Positions 9,504 to 19,360 of a DNA stretch of 64,000 bases are shown here, one piece after another. The notes below the pieces were generated by a model that had not been told where the DNA came from, searched no databases, and saw only the letters and a list, made by a program, of their open reading frames with translations. The position numbers were made by a program, and so were the translations under genes. Source of the stretch: Platycnemis pennipes (lineage: Eukaryota > Arthropoda > Insecta > Odonata > Platycnemididae); NCBI GenBank assembly GCA_933228895.1, contig OW121846.1, positions 80,612,064 to 80,676,063 on the forward strand, in the 5' to 3' direction. Numbering within the stretch: the first letter of the stretch is position 1; every line of letters begins with the position of its first letter.

Positions 9504-10715
9504 ATGGAGACGAATTCATTTCCTCCACTTAAGAGACGCTGCCCTGATATGGGCGGTGGTGACTCTGTAATTATATGCAGGAAATATTTAATAATGAAAT
9601 GTTCGGTCGAAGGGGAGAACCTCTCGAAGGTATCCCCCTTCCTAATCCATAAAGCCCTCAGCAATGATGTTCCTGGTTCCTTGGAAAACGTAAAGAAGCT
9701 ACGCGACGGATCACTGCTTATACAGACGTCAAATGATAAGCAAAGCGAAAAGCTCCGTAGCATGAAAAGTTTTCTAAATATCCCCGTAAAGGTTGAGGCA
9801 CACAGAACCCTAAATACATGCAGTGGCGTTATATCGTGCTACGATCTGTTATACACCTCTGTCGAGGAGATAACGAAGGAGATGGCTCCCCAGGGCGTCA
9901 TCTCCTGTCGTAGACTCAAGACTAAGCGAAATGGGGAATTCGTCGACTCAGCATCTGTAGTGCTAACATTCTCGCTGGATAAACTTCCAAGCCGAGTGAA
10001 TGTTGGCTACAACTCGTGCTCTGCAAGGCCCTTTATACCCAGTCCTTTACGGTGTTTCCAATGCCAATGCTTTGGTCACATAGTGTCCAAATGCAAAGGG
10101 AAGCCTACCTGCCCCAAATGCGCAAAAGACAAGCACGATGGAGATGTCTGTGACAGCCCGGCGCTCTGCGTTAACTGCCAAGGAGCGCATCCCGTGTATT
10201 CACGGGATTGCCCAAGGATGCAGGAGGAAAAGAAGATAATGGAGATAAAGGTGCTTGAGAAAATCCCTTTCCTAGAAGCTAGGAAAAAGTTTAGAACGGT
10301 GATAGCCCCAACATTTTCTAGATCATTCGCATCTGTAGCCACGATTAAAAAAGTTTCGGCAAGCACACAGACTGAGAGTCAGGAACCAAAGAAGCAAGAA
10401 ACGAAAAGTAAGGAGAATATCTCCACTAAAAAATTGCCCTCAACAGGAAACCCTAAGAGCACACTGAAGAAGGATTCCAAAAATGAAACCTCCGTGGTTT
10501 CTGAGGCCTCGAGTAATAAAAAGCTCCCTCCAAAACGCTCACTATCTACCTCTCCCAAACGCAAAGAGACAGAACGCGTAGGCTCGCGTTCACCCTCCGC
10601 CTCTCCTCCCCGCGAAGTCCGGGAGGAGGACATGGAAGAGGAAATATTAGACGAAAGCCAACTGCGAACTCTCCTCCAAAGTACAAAAGGAAGGAAGCTC
10701 AAGCTAAGCAGATAG
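9504..10715 (+). CDS. LINE ORF1 protein, nucleic-acid-binding, CCHC zinc knuckles
   Basis: This 403-residue protein is expected to coat the LINE RNA and form the ribonucleoprotein used for retrotransposition. Residues about 95-183 resemble the RRM-like domain that precedes zinc knuckles in arthropod LINE ORF1 proteins (ending RPFIPSPLRCFQC). Three knuckles follow in residues 184-236: two of form C-x2-C-x4-H-x4-C (10,053-10,094 and 10,110-10,151) and one C-x2-C-x3-H-x6-C (10,167-10,211). The C-terminal third is a charged tail rich in Lys, Ser and Glu, including SPKRKE and SRSPSASPP. The frame is open upstream to a GTG at 9,438, but 9,504 is the first ATG and is chosen. No internal lesion is seen. 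It ends 70 bp before the ORF2 start. Confidence 0.9.
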   Translation: METNSFPPLKRRCPDMGGGDSVIICRKYLIMKCSVEGENLSKVSPFLIHKALSNDVPGSLENVKKLRDGSLLIQTSNDKQSEKLRSMKSFLNIPVKVEAHRTLNTCSGVISCYDLLYTSVEEITKEMAPQGVISCRRLKTKRNGEFVDSASVVLTFSLDKLPSRVNVGYNSCSARPFIPSPLRCFQCQCFGHIVSKCKGKPTCPKCAKDKHDGDVCDSPALCVNCQGAHPVYSRDCPRMQEEKKIMEIKVLEKIPFLEARKKFRTVIAPTFSRSFASVATIKKVSASTQTESQEPKKQETKSKENISTKKLPSTGNPKSTLKKDSKNETSVVSEASSNKKLPPKRSLSTSPKRKETERVGSRSPSASPPREVREEDMEEEILDESQLRTLLQSTKGRKLKLSR

Positions 10716-10785
10716 CCTTATATTTTATATTTTTTTAAGACTACATATTTATTTATTGTTTTAATTTTTAACTAAATTTTACAAA

Positions 10786-13700
10786 ATGGCTCCTTTTGCC
10801 ATACAATGGAACCTAAATGGTTTTTACAGGAGATTGGAGGAATTCAAACTCCTGATGCACGACCTGAACCCCACCTGCGTATTTCTTCAGGAGACCCATT
10901 TTAAGGAAAGAGACGCACCACAAATTAAAGGGTATGTGGTACTCCGCCACGATGACACAACTGGGACACGGGCTCAGGGAGGAGTCACTGTAATTATTCG
11001 GGATACCCTCTACACATCCCGAATCGACATTACGACTCCTCTCCAGGCTATCGCTGTGAGGGTAGCCTCACCAGAGGAGATAACTTTTTGTAATTTGTAT
11101 CTCCCAGAAAGGTCTCCGTTAACTAGGAGATCCCTGGAGGATTTGGTGAGGCAGCTGCCACGTCCGTTTGTCCTTCTAGGTGACTTCAATGCCCACAACG
11201 CTCTCTGGGGAGATAACAATGGTGATTTTAGAAGAAGAAGCCGTGGAAGGATTTTAGAAAGGTTTTTAAATGATTTTAACCTTGTTTTAATTAACAAGAA
11301 CGAAAAGACACATTTTAACTCTTTTAACGGCACTTTTTCTGCAATAGACCTTTTCATGTGTAGTGCAAGCTTGGCCCCACGTTTTAAACTAAGTGTTCAC
11401 AGCGACCTTTGCGGAAGTGACCACTTCCCGATTTTAATCAGTAAAAATGGGTTTAACCCAAATATTAACGTACCCAGGAATTGGATTTTACGGAAGGCTA
11501 ACTGGGAAACTTTTGGAAATAGTTTCAAATTTACTTTCGATGGCACACGTAGCGGATCGGAAAACGTGGACACACTCACAGTCGCTATACTAACTGCTGC
11601 CGAGCAAAGTGTTCCACTTTCATCTGGTAGGTTGAAGTGCGCTCCAGTGCCATGGTGGAACAAGGACTGCGCTGAAGCTATCGCGAAGAGAAAGAAAGCC
11701 CTGCGTATTTTTAAAAAATACCCCACGGCACGGAATCTCGAAGCGTTCCGCCGTCTACGAGCGAAGGCACGTCAAATAGTTCTTTGAATCTAAAAGAAAA
11801 TGCTGGAATGAATACGTAAAAACGATCAACCGTCGCACGGCAAATTCGGAGGTCTGGAGAAAAATTATAAGCATAAGCGGGAGGTATCATCAGCTCTCAA
11901 CTCCATCTGTGATGGTGAATGGAATCATAAAATCCCAACCAGAAGATGTGGCCGAGGCGTTTGAAGAGTACTACACCTCTATCAGTAGTACCGCGAATTA
12001 TGACAAGACGTTCCTGACTCTTAAATGTCAGCAAGAGAAGAAAAACAAGTCTTTTACGACTGGGCACTTCATGGCGAACTACAATGCTCCATTCACTCAA
12101 TGGAAACTCACGTCCGCAATCGATGAGCTGAAGGATAGCGCCCCAGGGGCGGACCGTGTCCACAATGCTTTCCTCAGGCGTATACCGAAGGAGGCAAATG
12201 AACACATTCTGAACACCTTCAACAGTGTTTGGGAAACGGGAAGCTTCCCTCATGCATGGCGTGAATCGGTAACTATCCCAATTCCCAAAAAGGGTAAAGA
12301 GAAGTCAATTATAGGGAATTACCGGCCCATATCTTTAACTTCTTGCTTGTGCAAGTTAATGGAGAGAATGGTAAATCGCAGACTCGTGTGGTGTCTCGAG
12401 AGCCGCAACCTTCTCTCCAATATTCAGTGCCGATTCCGAAGACACCGAAGCACCACTGACCATCTTATCCGAATTGACACGTTCATTCAGGAAGCTTTCG
12501 TTCGACGACAACACGTTCTGAGCGTGTTCTTCGATCTGGAGAAAGCATATGACACAACATGGCGTTTTAAAATTCTAAAGACTCTGAGAGAGTGGAATTT
12601 TAAGGGCAATTTGCCAGTTTTTATCGAAAGTTTTTTAAGCCATAGAGTTTTTAGGGTTAGGGTGGGTAACTCATTTTCCAGATTGAAGATCCAAGAAAAT
12701 GGAATTCCCCAAGGGTCAGTACTCAGTGTCACCCTGTTCGCCATTGCTATTAACGACGTGGTATCCTCCATCCTACCACCCGTCGAGGCATCCCTCTTTG
12801 TGGATGACTTGGCAATTTTCTGCAGGTCATCCAAGTTATCAACGGCTGAGCGACAATTACAGATTACGCTAAACAGACTTCACCACTGGTCATGCAAAAA
12901 TGGGCTACGCTTCTCCCCAGAGAAGACGCGATGCGTCCATTTTCACAGAAAAAGAGGGCTGTTTCTACCAACCCTACGCCTAGGAGATCGACCACTGGAG
13001 TTTGTGAATTCAGCCCATTTTTTGGGAATGATCTTGGACCAAAGGCTAACCTGGAGACCCCACATTACTGATCTGAAAATGAGAGTTAGCCCATCCCTTA
13101 ATATTTTAAAAATATTGACAAGATGTTCATGGGGCGCGGACCGATCTACAATGCTGCGACTATATAGGGCACTGGTTCGATCCAAGATGGATTACGGCTC
13201 TTTTATCTATGGTGCTACCCGCGCATCATACTTAAAGCCGCTAGCAAGTATACACAGCCTTGGACTCCGGCTAGCAACGGGTGCCTTTCGAACGAGTCCG
13301 ATCAATAGCCTTCTGTGTGATGCAGGTGAACCACCGCTTGACATCCGTAGAGATCTTTTGATGTGTAACTACGCTAGTAAAATTTTAGCCATGCCATCGC
13401 ACCCGTGTTTTAAATTAACCATTAACGAACCGATGACTTACATTTTTAACAGAAAACCACGGGCTACTAAACGTTTTTATGTGCGTTTTGCCTATATTTT
13501 AGAGAGATATTCTATTACCGTTCCCCGGATAGAAAGGATACGAGTGGCTAAAACTCCTCCATGGCTTATTCCTCAGCCGGACATCTGGTGGAAGCTAGCA
13601 AGCCGGGCAAAGTCTGACTCACTTCCTGAGGAAAATAGGTCCTTGTTTTCAGAGTTCCTATCCCAATGCCACGATCGAACACCCATTTACACGGACGGCT

Positions 13701-14488
13701 CTAAGTCTGAGTCAGCATGTGCCTGTGCCTATGTGAGCTTGTACAAAACCGTAAGCACAAAGCTCAACCCTGAATGCAGCGTGTACACTGCAGAGTTGAC
13801 TGCTATTAAACTCGCCCTTAGGGACGTTGAGACTCGAGGTATATCATGTTTGCTATGTTCCGACTCCATGAGCGCCTTGAAAGCCATCTCAAATTATAAT
13901 GCTGCGCACCCAATCATAAGAGATATACAAGAATCTCTGAGAAGCCTTCAGAGCGGAGGCATCTCTATTAAGTTTGCGTGGGTCCCTAGCCACGTGGGAA
14001 TCCCGGGAAATGAGGCAGCCGATGATGCTGCGAAAAAGGCCCTCGGTAACCATAGAGTTGACCTAGACGCAGTAACCGTAGAAGATCTCCAGAACACATT
14101 CAGACGCAGAATCCTGAATGAATGGGATACGGAATGGAAATCGGTGACTAATAATAAACTGCGCGAGATAAAAAGTTCCACCAAAGCCTGGTTGTCCCCC
14201 GTCAGGGATAGTAGAAGGGAGGAGGTGGTCATCACCCGTATGAGGATAGGGCACAGTCATCTGACCCACTCCTTTCTCTTCACTGAAGAGAAAATCCCAC
14301 CCCGGTGTGATGACTGTGACTGTCCTCTCGGAATTCGGCATATCCTGACGGAGTGTGGCAGATACCGGGACATGCGTAGCCGACTGGGCATTGGGGGTGA
14401 CCTAGGGTACATTCTGGGTGACGACCCCAATGCTATTGGCCGCGTTATTTTATTTCTAAAGGAAATGGCGCTTTTTAATAAAATATAA
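10786..14488 (+). pseudogene. LINE ORF2: endonuclease, reverse transcriptase, RNase H; one frameshift
   Basis: Starting at ATG 10,786, the endonuclease shows the expected residues: N9 (QWN), E36 (QETH), D133 and N135 (GDFNAH), D188, and SDH at 211-213. The frame then stops at TGA 11,785-11,787 because of one extra T in the run 11,783-11,785. Coding resumes in the next frame (GAA at 11,786) and is open to TAA at 14,486-14,488. The reverse transcriptase carries NYRPISLTS, the catalytic FDLEKAYD (12,530-12,553), GIPQGSVLS and FVDD (12,797-12,808). The fingers motif reads QCRFRRHRST where QxGFR is usual, so a conserved Gly is Arg. RNase H shows YTDGSK (D at 13,694), AEL (E at 13,793), CSDSMSA and HVGIPGNEAAD. 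A C-x2-C-x7-H-x4-C motif lies at 14,306-14,356. Total coding content is about 1,230 codons, normal for the class. It is not functional as one protein. Confidence 0.92.
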
Positions 14489-14673
14489 GCAACAGTTAAG
14501 GAAATGTAAATGGTTTTAACCTGAACCCTATAATAGATAAGCAATATATCTAGCTACCTGACAACCTGCCTTATCCGAATATAATAAGTATATACATAAC
14601 TTTGAAGAGTAGAGGTGCAAAATGACCATGCCGTCGACGCACCCTACAAACTAATACTACCTACCTACCTACC
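14489..14673 (+). other. LINE 3' UTR with CTAC repeat tail
   Basis: This is a 185-bp non-coding tail. AATAAA overlaps the end of ORF2 (AATAAAATATAA). The 3' end is a short CTAC repeat at 14,657-14,673 rather than poly(A); simple-repeat tails are common in I-group elements. The copy of the target duplication follows at once. Confidence 0.8.
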
Positions 14674-14683
14674 TGCAGCACGC
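14674..14683 (+). repeat. LINE target-site duplication, right (TGCAGCACGC)
   Basis: TGCAGCACGC repeats 8,896-8,905 exactly and fixes the 3' border of the LINE. Confidence 0.88.
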
Positions 14684-17184
14684 GCTAGGGAGTGAAAAGT
14701 GTGCACAATTAAGTGATTTAATAAAATAATAGCGTTAATCAATTTCCGGGCTAGCGATTGATGCATAATTTTGATTTATACTTGCACCAATTTATAATAT
14801 AAGCGATATCCAAATTTTGAGATTTGTTTGGCATAGAACAAAAAGTAATTTTTCTTTATGTTATGAAGTCATCGTGTGGTATTGTACGTTTAATTCACTA
14901 TTATAATTTTATTTCTTCAGAATTAAGCCCGTGCGTTTGTAGCTTTTGTGTGTTTATAGTCTAGGATCCACTGCATAATCTCAATCAATAAAACAGTTAA
15001 TTATGAATGAAATACAATTCCATAATTAGAGGTTAATTCTGCTGTATATCACTGCTTTAATTCCTTTACATGCAGGTTGTGCTTGCTGTGTGCGTTGGGG
15101 TACGGTATGCAATGAGTTTACTTATACATTATTAATATTTAACTGAATATAAGAGGCTACTTAAGTCACTCCGCCTTTATAATATGGTATTAATAACTTT
15201 TGAGCAGTGGAAAGTGTTCTATTGATACGTAATTATGTGATTTATCAACTTTTAAGTCTTGTTTACATTTTCATTCGTTGATTTCAGCATTTTGTTTTTC
15301 ACCATTTATTCCCAACAAAATTCTCTTATTGTTAAAGATACGGTTAGCGCGTTAGCGTGGATAGCGTGTTCGCTTCTCACTTCAAAGTTCGCCTGTTCGC
15401 GCCTCCGCGAAGACTATTTTTTTGTCGTTGCCATTTCTTAGTTTTTCTTCGCTGGGCGGTTTCGTAAGTTTTGCTCTGAAATCTTATTCTCGGGATTGAT
15501 ACTTGGACAATGGGGACACACAGCAACATTTAACGGTTCTTTGGGATATATTTTCTACGGCGAATAAATTCCTGTTAATTGATGACAGTAATCTACCGGC
15601 ATTTCAATTCAAAAGATATCTTCAAAATATACTTCCAGGGGCCATCCCTGTGACAGTTACTTTCATCGCCAGGTTAACCCTTTCATTAGAAGTGGAAAAA
15701 GGGGACACATCTTGGTATCCTCCTGCCGTTTGCCCTTGAGCTGGCTCTTAATGTAAAATACAGCTGTAGAAGTATATAGAGTATCATGGAAAGAGATAGT
15801 TGCAAGTGTAACGTTAAATGATCGCCCTTTTCATGAATATTGAGATTTAATGAAATGAAAGCAATAAGTATTAATTAAAAAAGTCTCATTCAATGTTAAT
15901 TGCTTTTGAAATAGCTAAAATTAAATGCATCTGCAATAGTATGATCATGCGTTGTGCTTCAAAATATGATAATAAATAGCTACCTGGCAAATATGGAACC
16001 AAAAGATGGTGATGCACAAGAACAGCTAGTTCTGAGGAATAAAAGTTTAAATAATTTGAGGTTATAAGGGTACAAGATGACGTATAGGTATAGGGTGGCA
16101 TTAAAATTCATTTTCAAACAGTGCTGATTTCTAAGATCATACAAAATAGAAGAAATTTTCTGCTACCCTGAGTCCATTCATCTAAGGAGATATATGAAAT
16201 TTTAAGGGCCTTTGTAATACCTTTTATCTCTGACAATGAATAAAAAGTAGTTTTTACTCATCCACTATATTTTTATGTTTCAGCCATCTAAAATTAATTG
16301 GACATTGGCCTATGTTTGCCTACTTACCATATATTTCTGTCAAACGGTCAGATGCAAAGTCAGTTGAGCTGACAAATGATCCGCCATAATAATCAACTAT
16401 TTCGTTAATGTTCGTTGGGCACGACAGCGATATTTGGACATTCCGGCTATGGTAATACAAATAAAAATATTGAAACAAATTTATGATGATATATAGCAAA
16501 ATGTAAATAAAATATAATAGTTATGGAATGGAAAAAAACGCAAGAATATGACAAATAAAGTTTTACACCTTTCAATTTGGAATATGAGCTCTTATATCAC
16601 CAATAGGTTTCCCATAATCAATTTAATTTAAGTATTTTCATCACATTTAACAGTGAAATTAAACTTATTTTCACTTCCTGATTTAAACTCACACCTCTTA
16701 ATACCTTATTAGATATATTATTTAACCTATTATTGCGACGGAAAAAGTTTAAAAAATATAATTATTCACAAACATTAAATAATAATAAATAATTAAAGGA
16801 TTAGCAATTTTCGTCATAATTATTCTGGTAGTACTACGTTTCCCAGTATCAGAAATCTCCGCCAATGATATCCCAGAGAACTGAATTGCGAAGAATTATA
16901 ACTGTCATAACAATTAATTAATTCATTAAATCAATGTTAGGTTAATTGACCAGAGAGTTTGTCACAAAAATTGTTTAGTATTGTTATCATTGAAAATAAT
17001 ATTACGAAATAGTACGAAAAATAAGTTTCCATCCTTGCGTTCAATTTTAAAGGGCTAGATTCCTACGAATTATTCTTTACGACAGTCATTTGTTGCTGCA
17101 GTAGTGTTTCTTTTTTGGTTGTTTTTGATCCAATTCATACATGACGTCACTTGAGACGATATATTGCCGAAGATAGCCGAACCG
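14684..17184. other. Transposon interior, right, AT-rich, no gene recognised
   Basis: These 2.5 kb are mostly AT-rich and stop-rich on both strands. One exception is a CpG-containing patch at about 15,340-15,480 (GCGCGTTAGCG, CGCGCCTCCGCGAAG) that resembles a promoter or 5' leader. An open frame of 79 codons follows it at 15,500-15,739 (contains LPAFQFKRYLQNILPG), but it has no ATG before an internal GTG/TTG start and I recognise no family. It could be an exon remnant of a transposase or of captured host DNA. Nothing else can be supported; short frames elsewhere (for example 15,886-16,101 on the minus strand) look random. Confidence 0.55.
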
Positions 17185-17265
17185 TATCGTACGATACCAA
17201 CGGCGAAACCATAATTACCTGGCAACGTATCGTACGATATCTGGGGGCAGTGGTATCGTACGATA
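17185..17265. promoter_or_regulatory. Right sub-terminal palindrome cluster
   Basis: TATCGTACGATA occurs at 17,185-17,196, 17,228-17,239 and 17,254-17,265, the last extended to GGTATCGTACGATACC. This mirrors the left cluster at 8,607-8,696. Because each site is self-complementary it fits a dimeric DNA-binding protein, probably the absent transposase (inference). Confidence 0.78.
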
Positions 17266-17280
17266 CCACATAGCGACGAA

Positions 17281-17298
17281 AGAACCGTAATTGGCACC
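17281..17298 (-). repeat. Right terminal inverted repeat (18 bp)
   Basis: AGAACCGTAATTGGCACC is the exact reverse complement of 8,539-8,556. Confidence 0.92.
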
Positions 17299-17918
17299 CT
17301 GATGTGCCTTTCTTTCTACAGTATCAACACCGATTTTCAGTAGAGAATCATATTTGCTATATTCATTTCAAAGGAAACATTTCATACGCCTTATGTGGAT
17401 TAACCAATAAAACCACTGATTTTATTTTTATGGGACAAATAAGGTCAAAAGTGCGTGGTTAGAAATTTCAATATTTGTGGAATTAGTCCACCGGATTTTT
17501 TTTGTTTTCGGTATGAAATACGTGCGATTTTTCCTCATAGCACCCAAGAGTGTTACCGATAATTTTAATAAAACTTGCCCAAGATCAAAAGTTGTAAAAA
17601 AAATATCTCTGCTCATATTTAGACCAATCCCACTCAAGTGACTCACAAAATCTATTACCACCTGTATGTTTTGCTGTATTTCACCAACATCTTTATGTTT
17701 CCTCCATATATTTGCAAAATAATACCGTACATATTTTCACATTCAATAGTTTTCCCAAATTTGAAGCCAATTTTTAGTGGTTTCAGGGAGTTTATACTTT
17801 AAATCACAATTACCACTAAAAGTACGTAAACGTCAATCAACAATGATGATGGGAACTGCAATGTATTAACTATTATATGCACAAGAATATAAGTTCATTA
17901 TTTCCAACACAGCCTCTG

Positions 17919-18120
17919 CCTTGTTTTTACTTTCCTTTTTACGTTCGGCTGGCTTCTCTTTATCACATCTTATGCAGCTCATAATATTTTTATTGCAATA
18001 TTCCTTCAAAACGGTTCCTTGTTTTTATTTTCCTTTTTACGTGCTGCTCGCTTCTCTTTATCAAATCTTAAGCAGATCATAATATTTTTTAATGCAAAGT
18101 TCATTCAAAATGTTTCCTTG
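17919..18120 (+). repeat. Local tandem duplication, period 98-99 bp
   Basis: CCTTG recurs at 17,919, 18,017 and 18,116 with matching sequence between. It is the counterpart of 6,444-6,645. Confidence 0.78.
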
Positions 18121-19154
18121 ACCATTTTGAACACATCGTGATACACAGAATGATTTCTTGATCTGAGCAAATAAATCGTTTAGGTCTTCATTCTCGTTAT
18201 ACCTAGGAGCGAATTTGAATCTACACACTGCCACATTTGGTAATTATTCTTGTGTTACCGATATGCTTCCAATGCGGGAGATATTCTTGAGCGACAAAAG
18301 CTGTGACACACGCAGTCGTCGGAAGAGTAATCATGAGTGTTGATTGTCACCGTAAAAGCAGAGCTCGTATCGGAGGTCAAATTCTACAAAGTACAAATAC
18401 AAGTAGAGAAAACACTGATTGCGTATTGCCGATTACAAAGAATGCACAGAGTTTATCACGAATCAGCTCTGAGCAAATAACAGTTGTATTAGAATTTGGA
18501 GAGAAATGATGGTATCTGCAATCATCGAATAAGTGACCGCAAGTCACTAATTCTCTCTATAACCACTCAGCTCGATTCATAGGACAGTAATTACGAAGTC
18601 AAAATGCGGGTGGAGAAAACGTTCACTGCTTCTGATTACAAAGAAAACGGACTGTTGACGATGAATGAGCTCTGAGCGGATAATGGTTGGATTAGGAGCT
18701 GCGGAGCAAATTGACATAATAGTATGCTAGCATTATTAAACTCCAGTTATGTGATGTGGTGAGGTGAATGATATCGACCGCTTATTTTTAAGTCTAGTAA
18801 TTTACCAGTGTGGAAACTTATGATGTGTAAATAATTTTTGCACATGAATAGTTTATCCTTTATTTGTTTCAATTCGTTGAAATATTGTTTTTTTTCATAT
18901 GACGGTGTATATTAACAAAATATCCAACTAGGGGTCACATGCGAAGGAAATACGTACATAGCTCTACTATCTCCTTCAATATATAGTTTTAACAGACTGC
19001 ATATCATTCAGTGCAAGATTAAAATACAGATATTGTATATTTCATGACAGTCATGACAAAAGTTATTTTTCATTCAATTATTTCCGAAAAAAGATGAAAA
19101 TTCATCGCCTAGTATTGAAGTATGTTTGAGTGTTCTTTAGTTCCACATCACGTA

Positions 19155-19178
19155 CTTAGGGTCAATTTTGACCCCAAG
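19155..19178. repeat. Imperfect copy of the 24-nt palindrome
   Basis: The sequence equals 3,884-3,907 except that CTTGGGG has become CTTAGGG in the left arm. Confidence 0.8.
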
Positions 19179-19360
19179 AAAGAATTATTTTTAAAGGCTC
19201 ATTAAGTGACACGTTTTAAAAATGAAAAAAAGGAATCGATGCAAAAGTATATTTTCGGAGAATCCCTTAAAAATGATGCATAAAACAATAGAATGTAACA
19301 AGTTATTCAACTTTCCTATGAGCTGGGGTCAAAAAGACCACAGGTAGTAGAGTGGGCTAA

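Larger units (their letters stand above)
8906..14673 (+). mobile_element. I-group-like non-LTR retrotransposon (LINE), near full length, 5,768 bp
   Basis: Order: GC-rich 5' UTR, ORF1 with RRM-like region and three CCHC knuckles, short AT-rich spacer, ORF2 with AP-like endonuclease, reverse transcriptase, RNase H and a C-terminal CCHC motif, then a short 3' UTR ending in CTAC repeats. RNase H together with an AP endonuclease points to the I group of families rather than Jockey or CR1. The 10-bp duplications show a single complete insertion with no 5' truncation. The only obvious lesion is a one-base frameshift in ORF2, so the insertion is fairly young. GC content and codon use differ sharply from the surrounding AT-rich DNA. 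Confidence 0.93.
8539..17298. mobile_element. TIR DNA transposon, 8,760 bp, superfamily undetermined, non-autonomous as seen
   Basis: The ends are perfect 18-bp inverted repeats (GGTGCCAATTACGGTTCT) flanked by CTG duplications, and the empty site is present in every other satellite copy. Next to both ends lie clusters of the 12-bp palindrome TATCGTACGATA, plausibly transposase-binding sites. Removing the nested LINE and one copy of its duplication leaves about 2,982 bp. This remainder has no long open frame and no recognisable transposase motif, so the element is probably non-autonomous or decayed. A 3-bp duplication and GG-starting ends are compatible with PIF/Harbinger-like groups, but CTG is not their usual TWA target, so no family is assigned. 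Confidence 0.88.
17299..19360 (+). repeat. Right part of the split diverged satellite unit
   Basis: It resumes with CTG (the transposon's right target duplication, 17,299-17,301) and ATGTGCC. It includes the second copy of the roughly 1.1-kb block (about 18,145-19,250), matching 2,875-3,980 with scattered substitutions and small indels. Inside that block, two diverged segments about 222 bp apart share GGAGAAAAC/GAGAAAAC, GATTACAAAGAA and GAGCTCTGAGC/CAGCTCTGAGC. It closes with GGTCAAAAAGACCACAGG and CTAA|TCATGG. Confidence 0.87.

Noticed and set aside
11783..11787. Programmed frameshift in LINE ORF2
   Set aside because: The break falls between endonuclease and reverse transcriptase, where this class normally has one continuous frame. 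No slippery heptamer is evident. A mutation or sequencing error in a T run is simpler.
8906..14673. LTR retrotransposon or retrovirus
   Set aside because: There are no long terminal repeats, protease or integrase. An AP-like endonuclease, a simple-repeat 3' tail and a 10-bp target duplication identify a non-LTR element.
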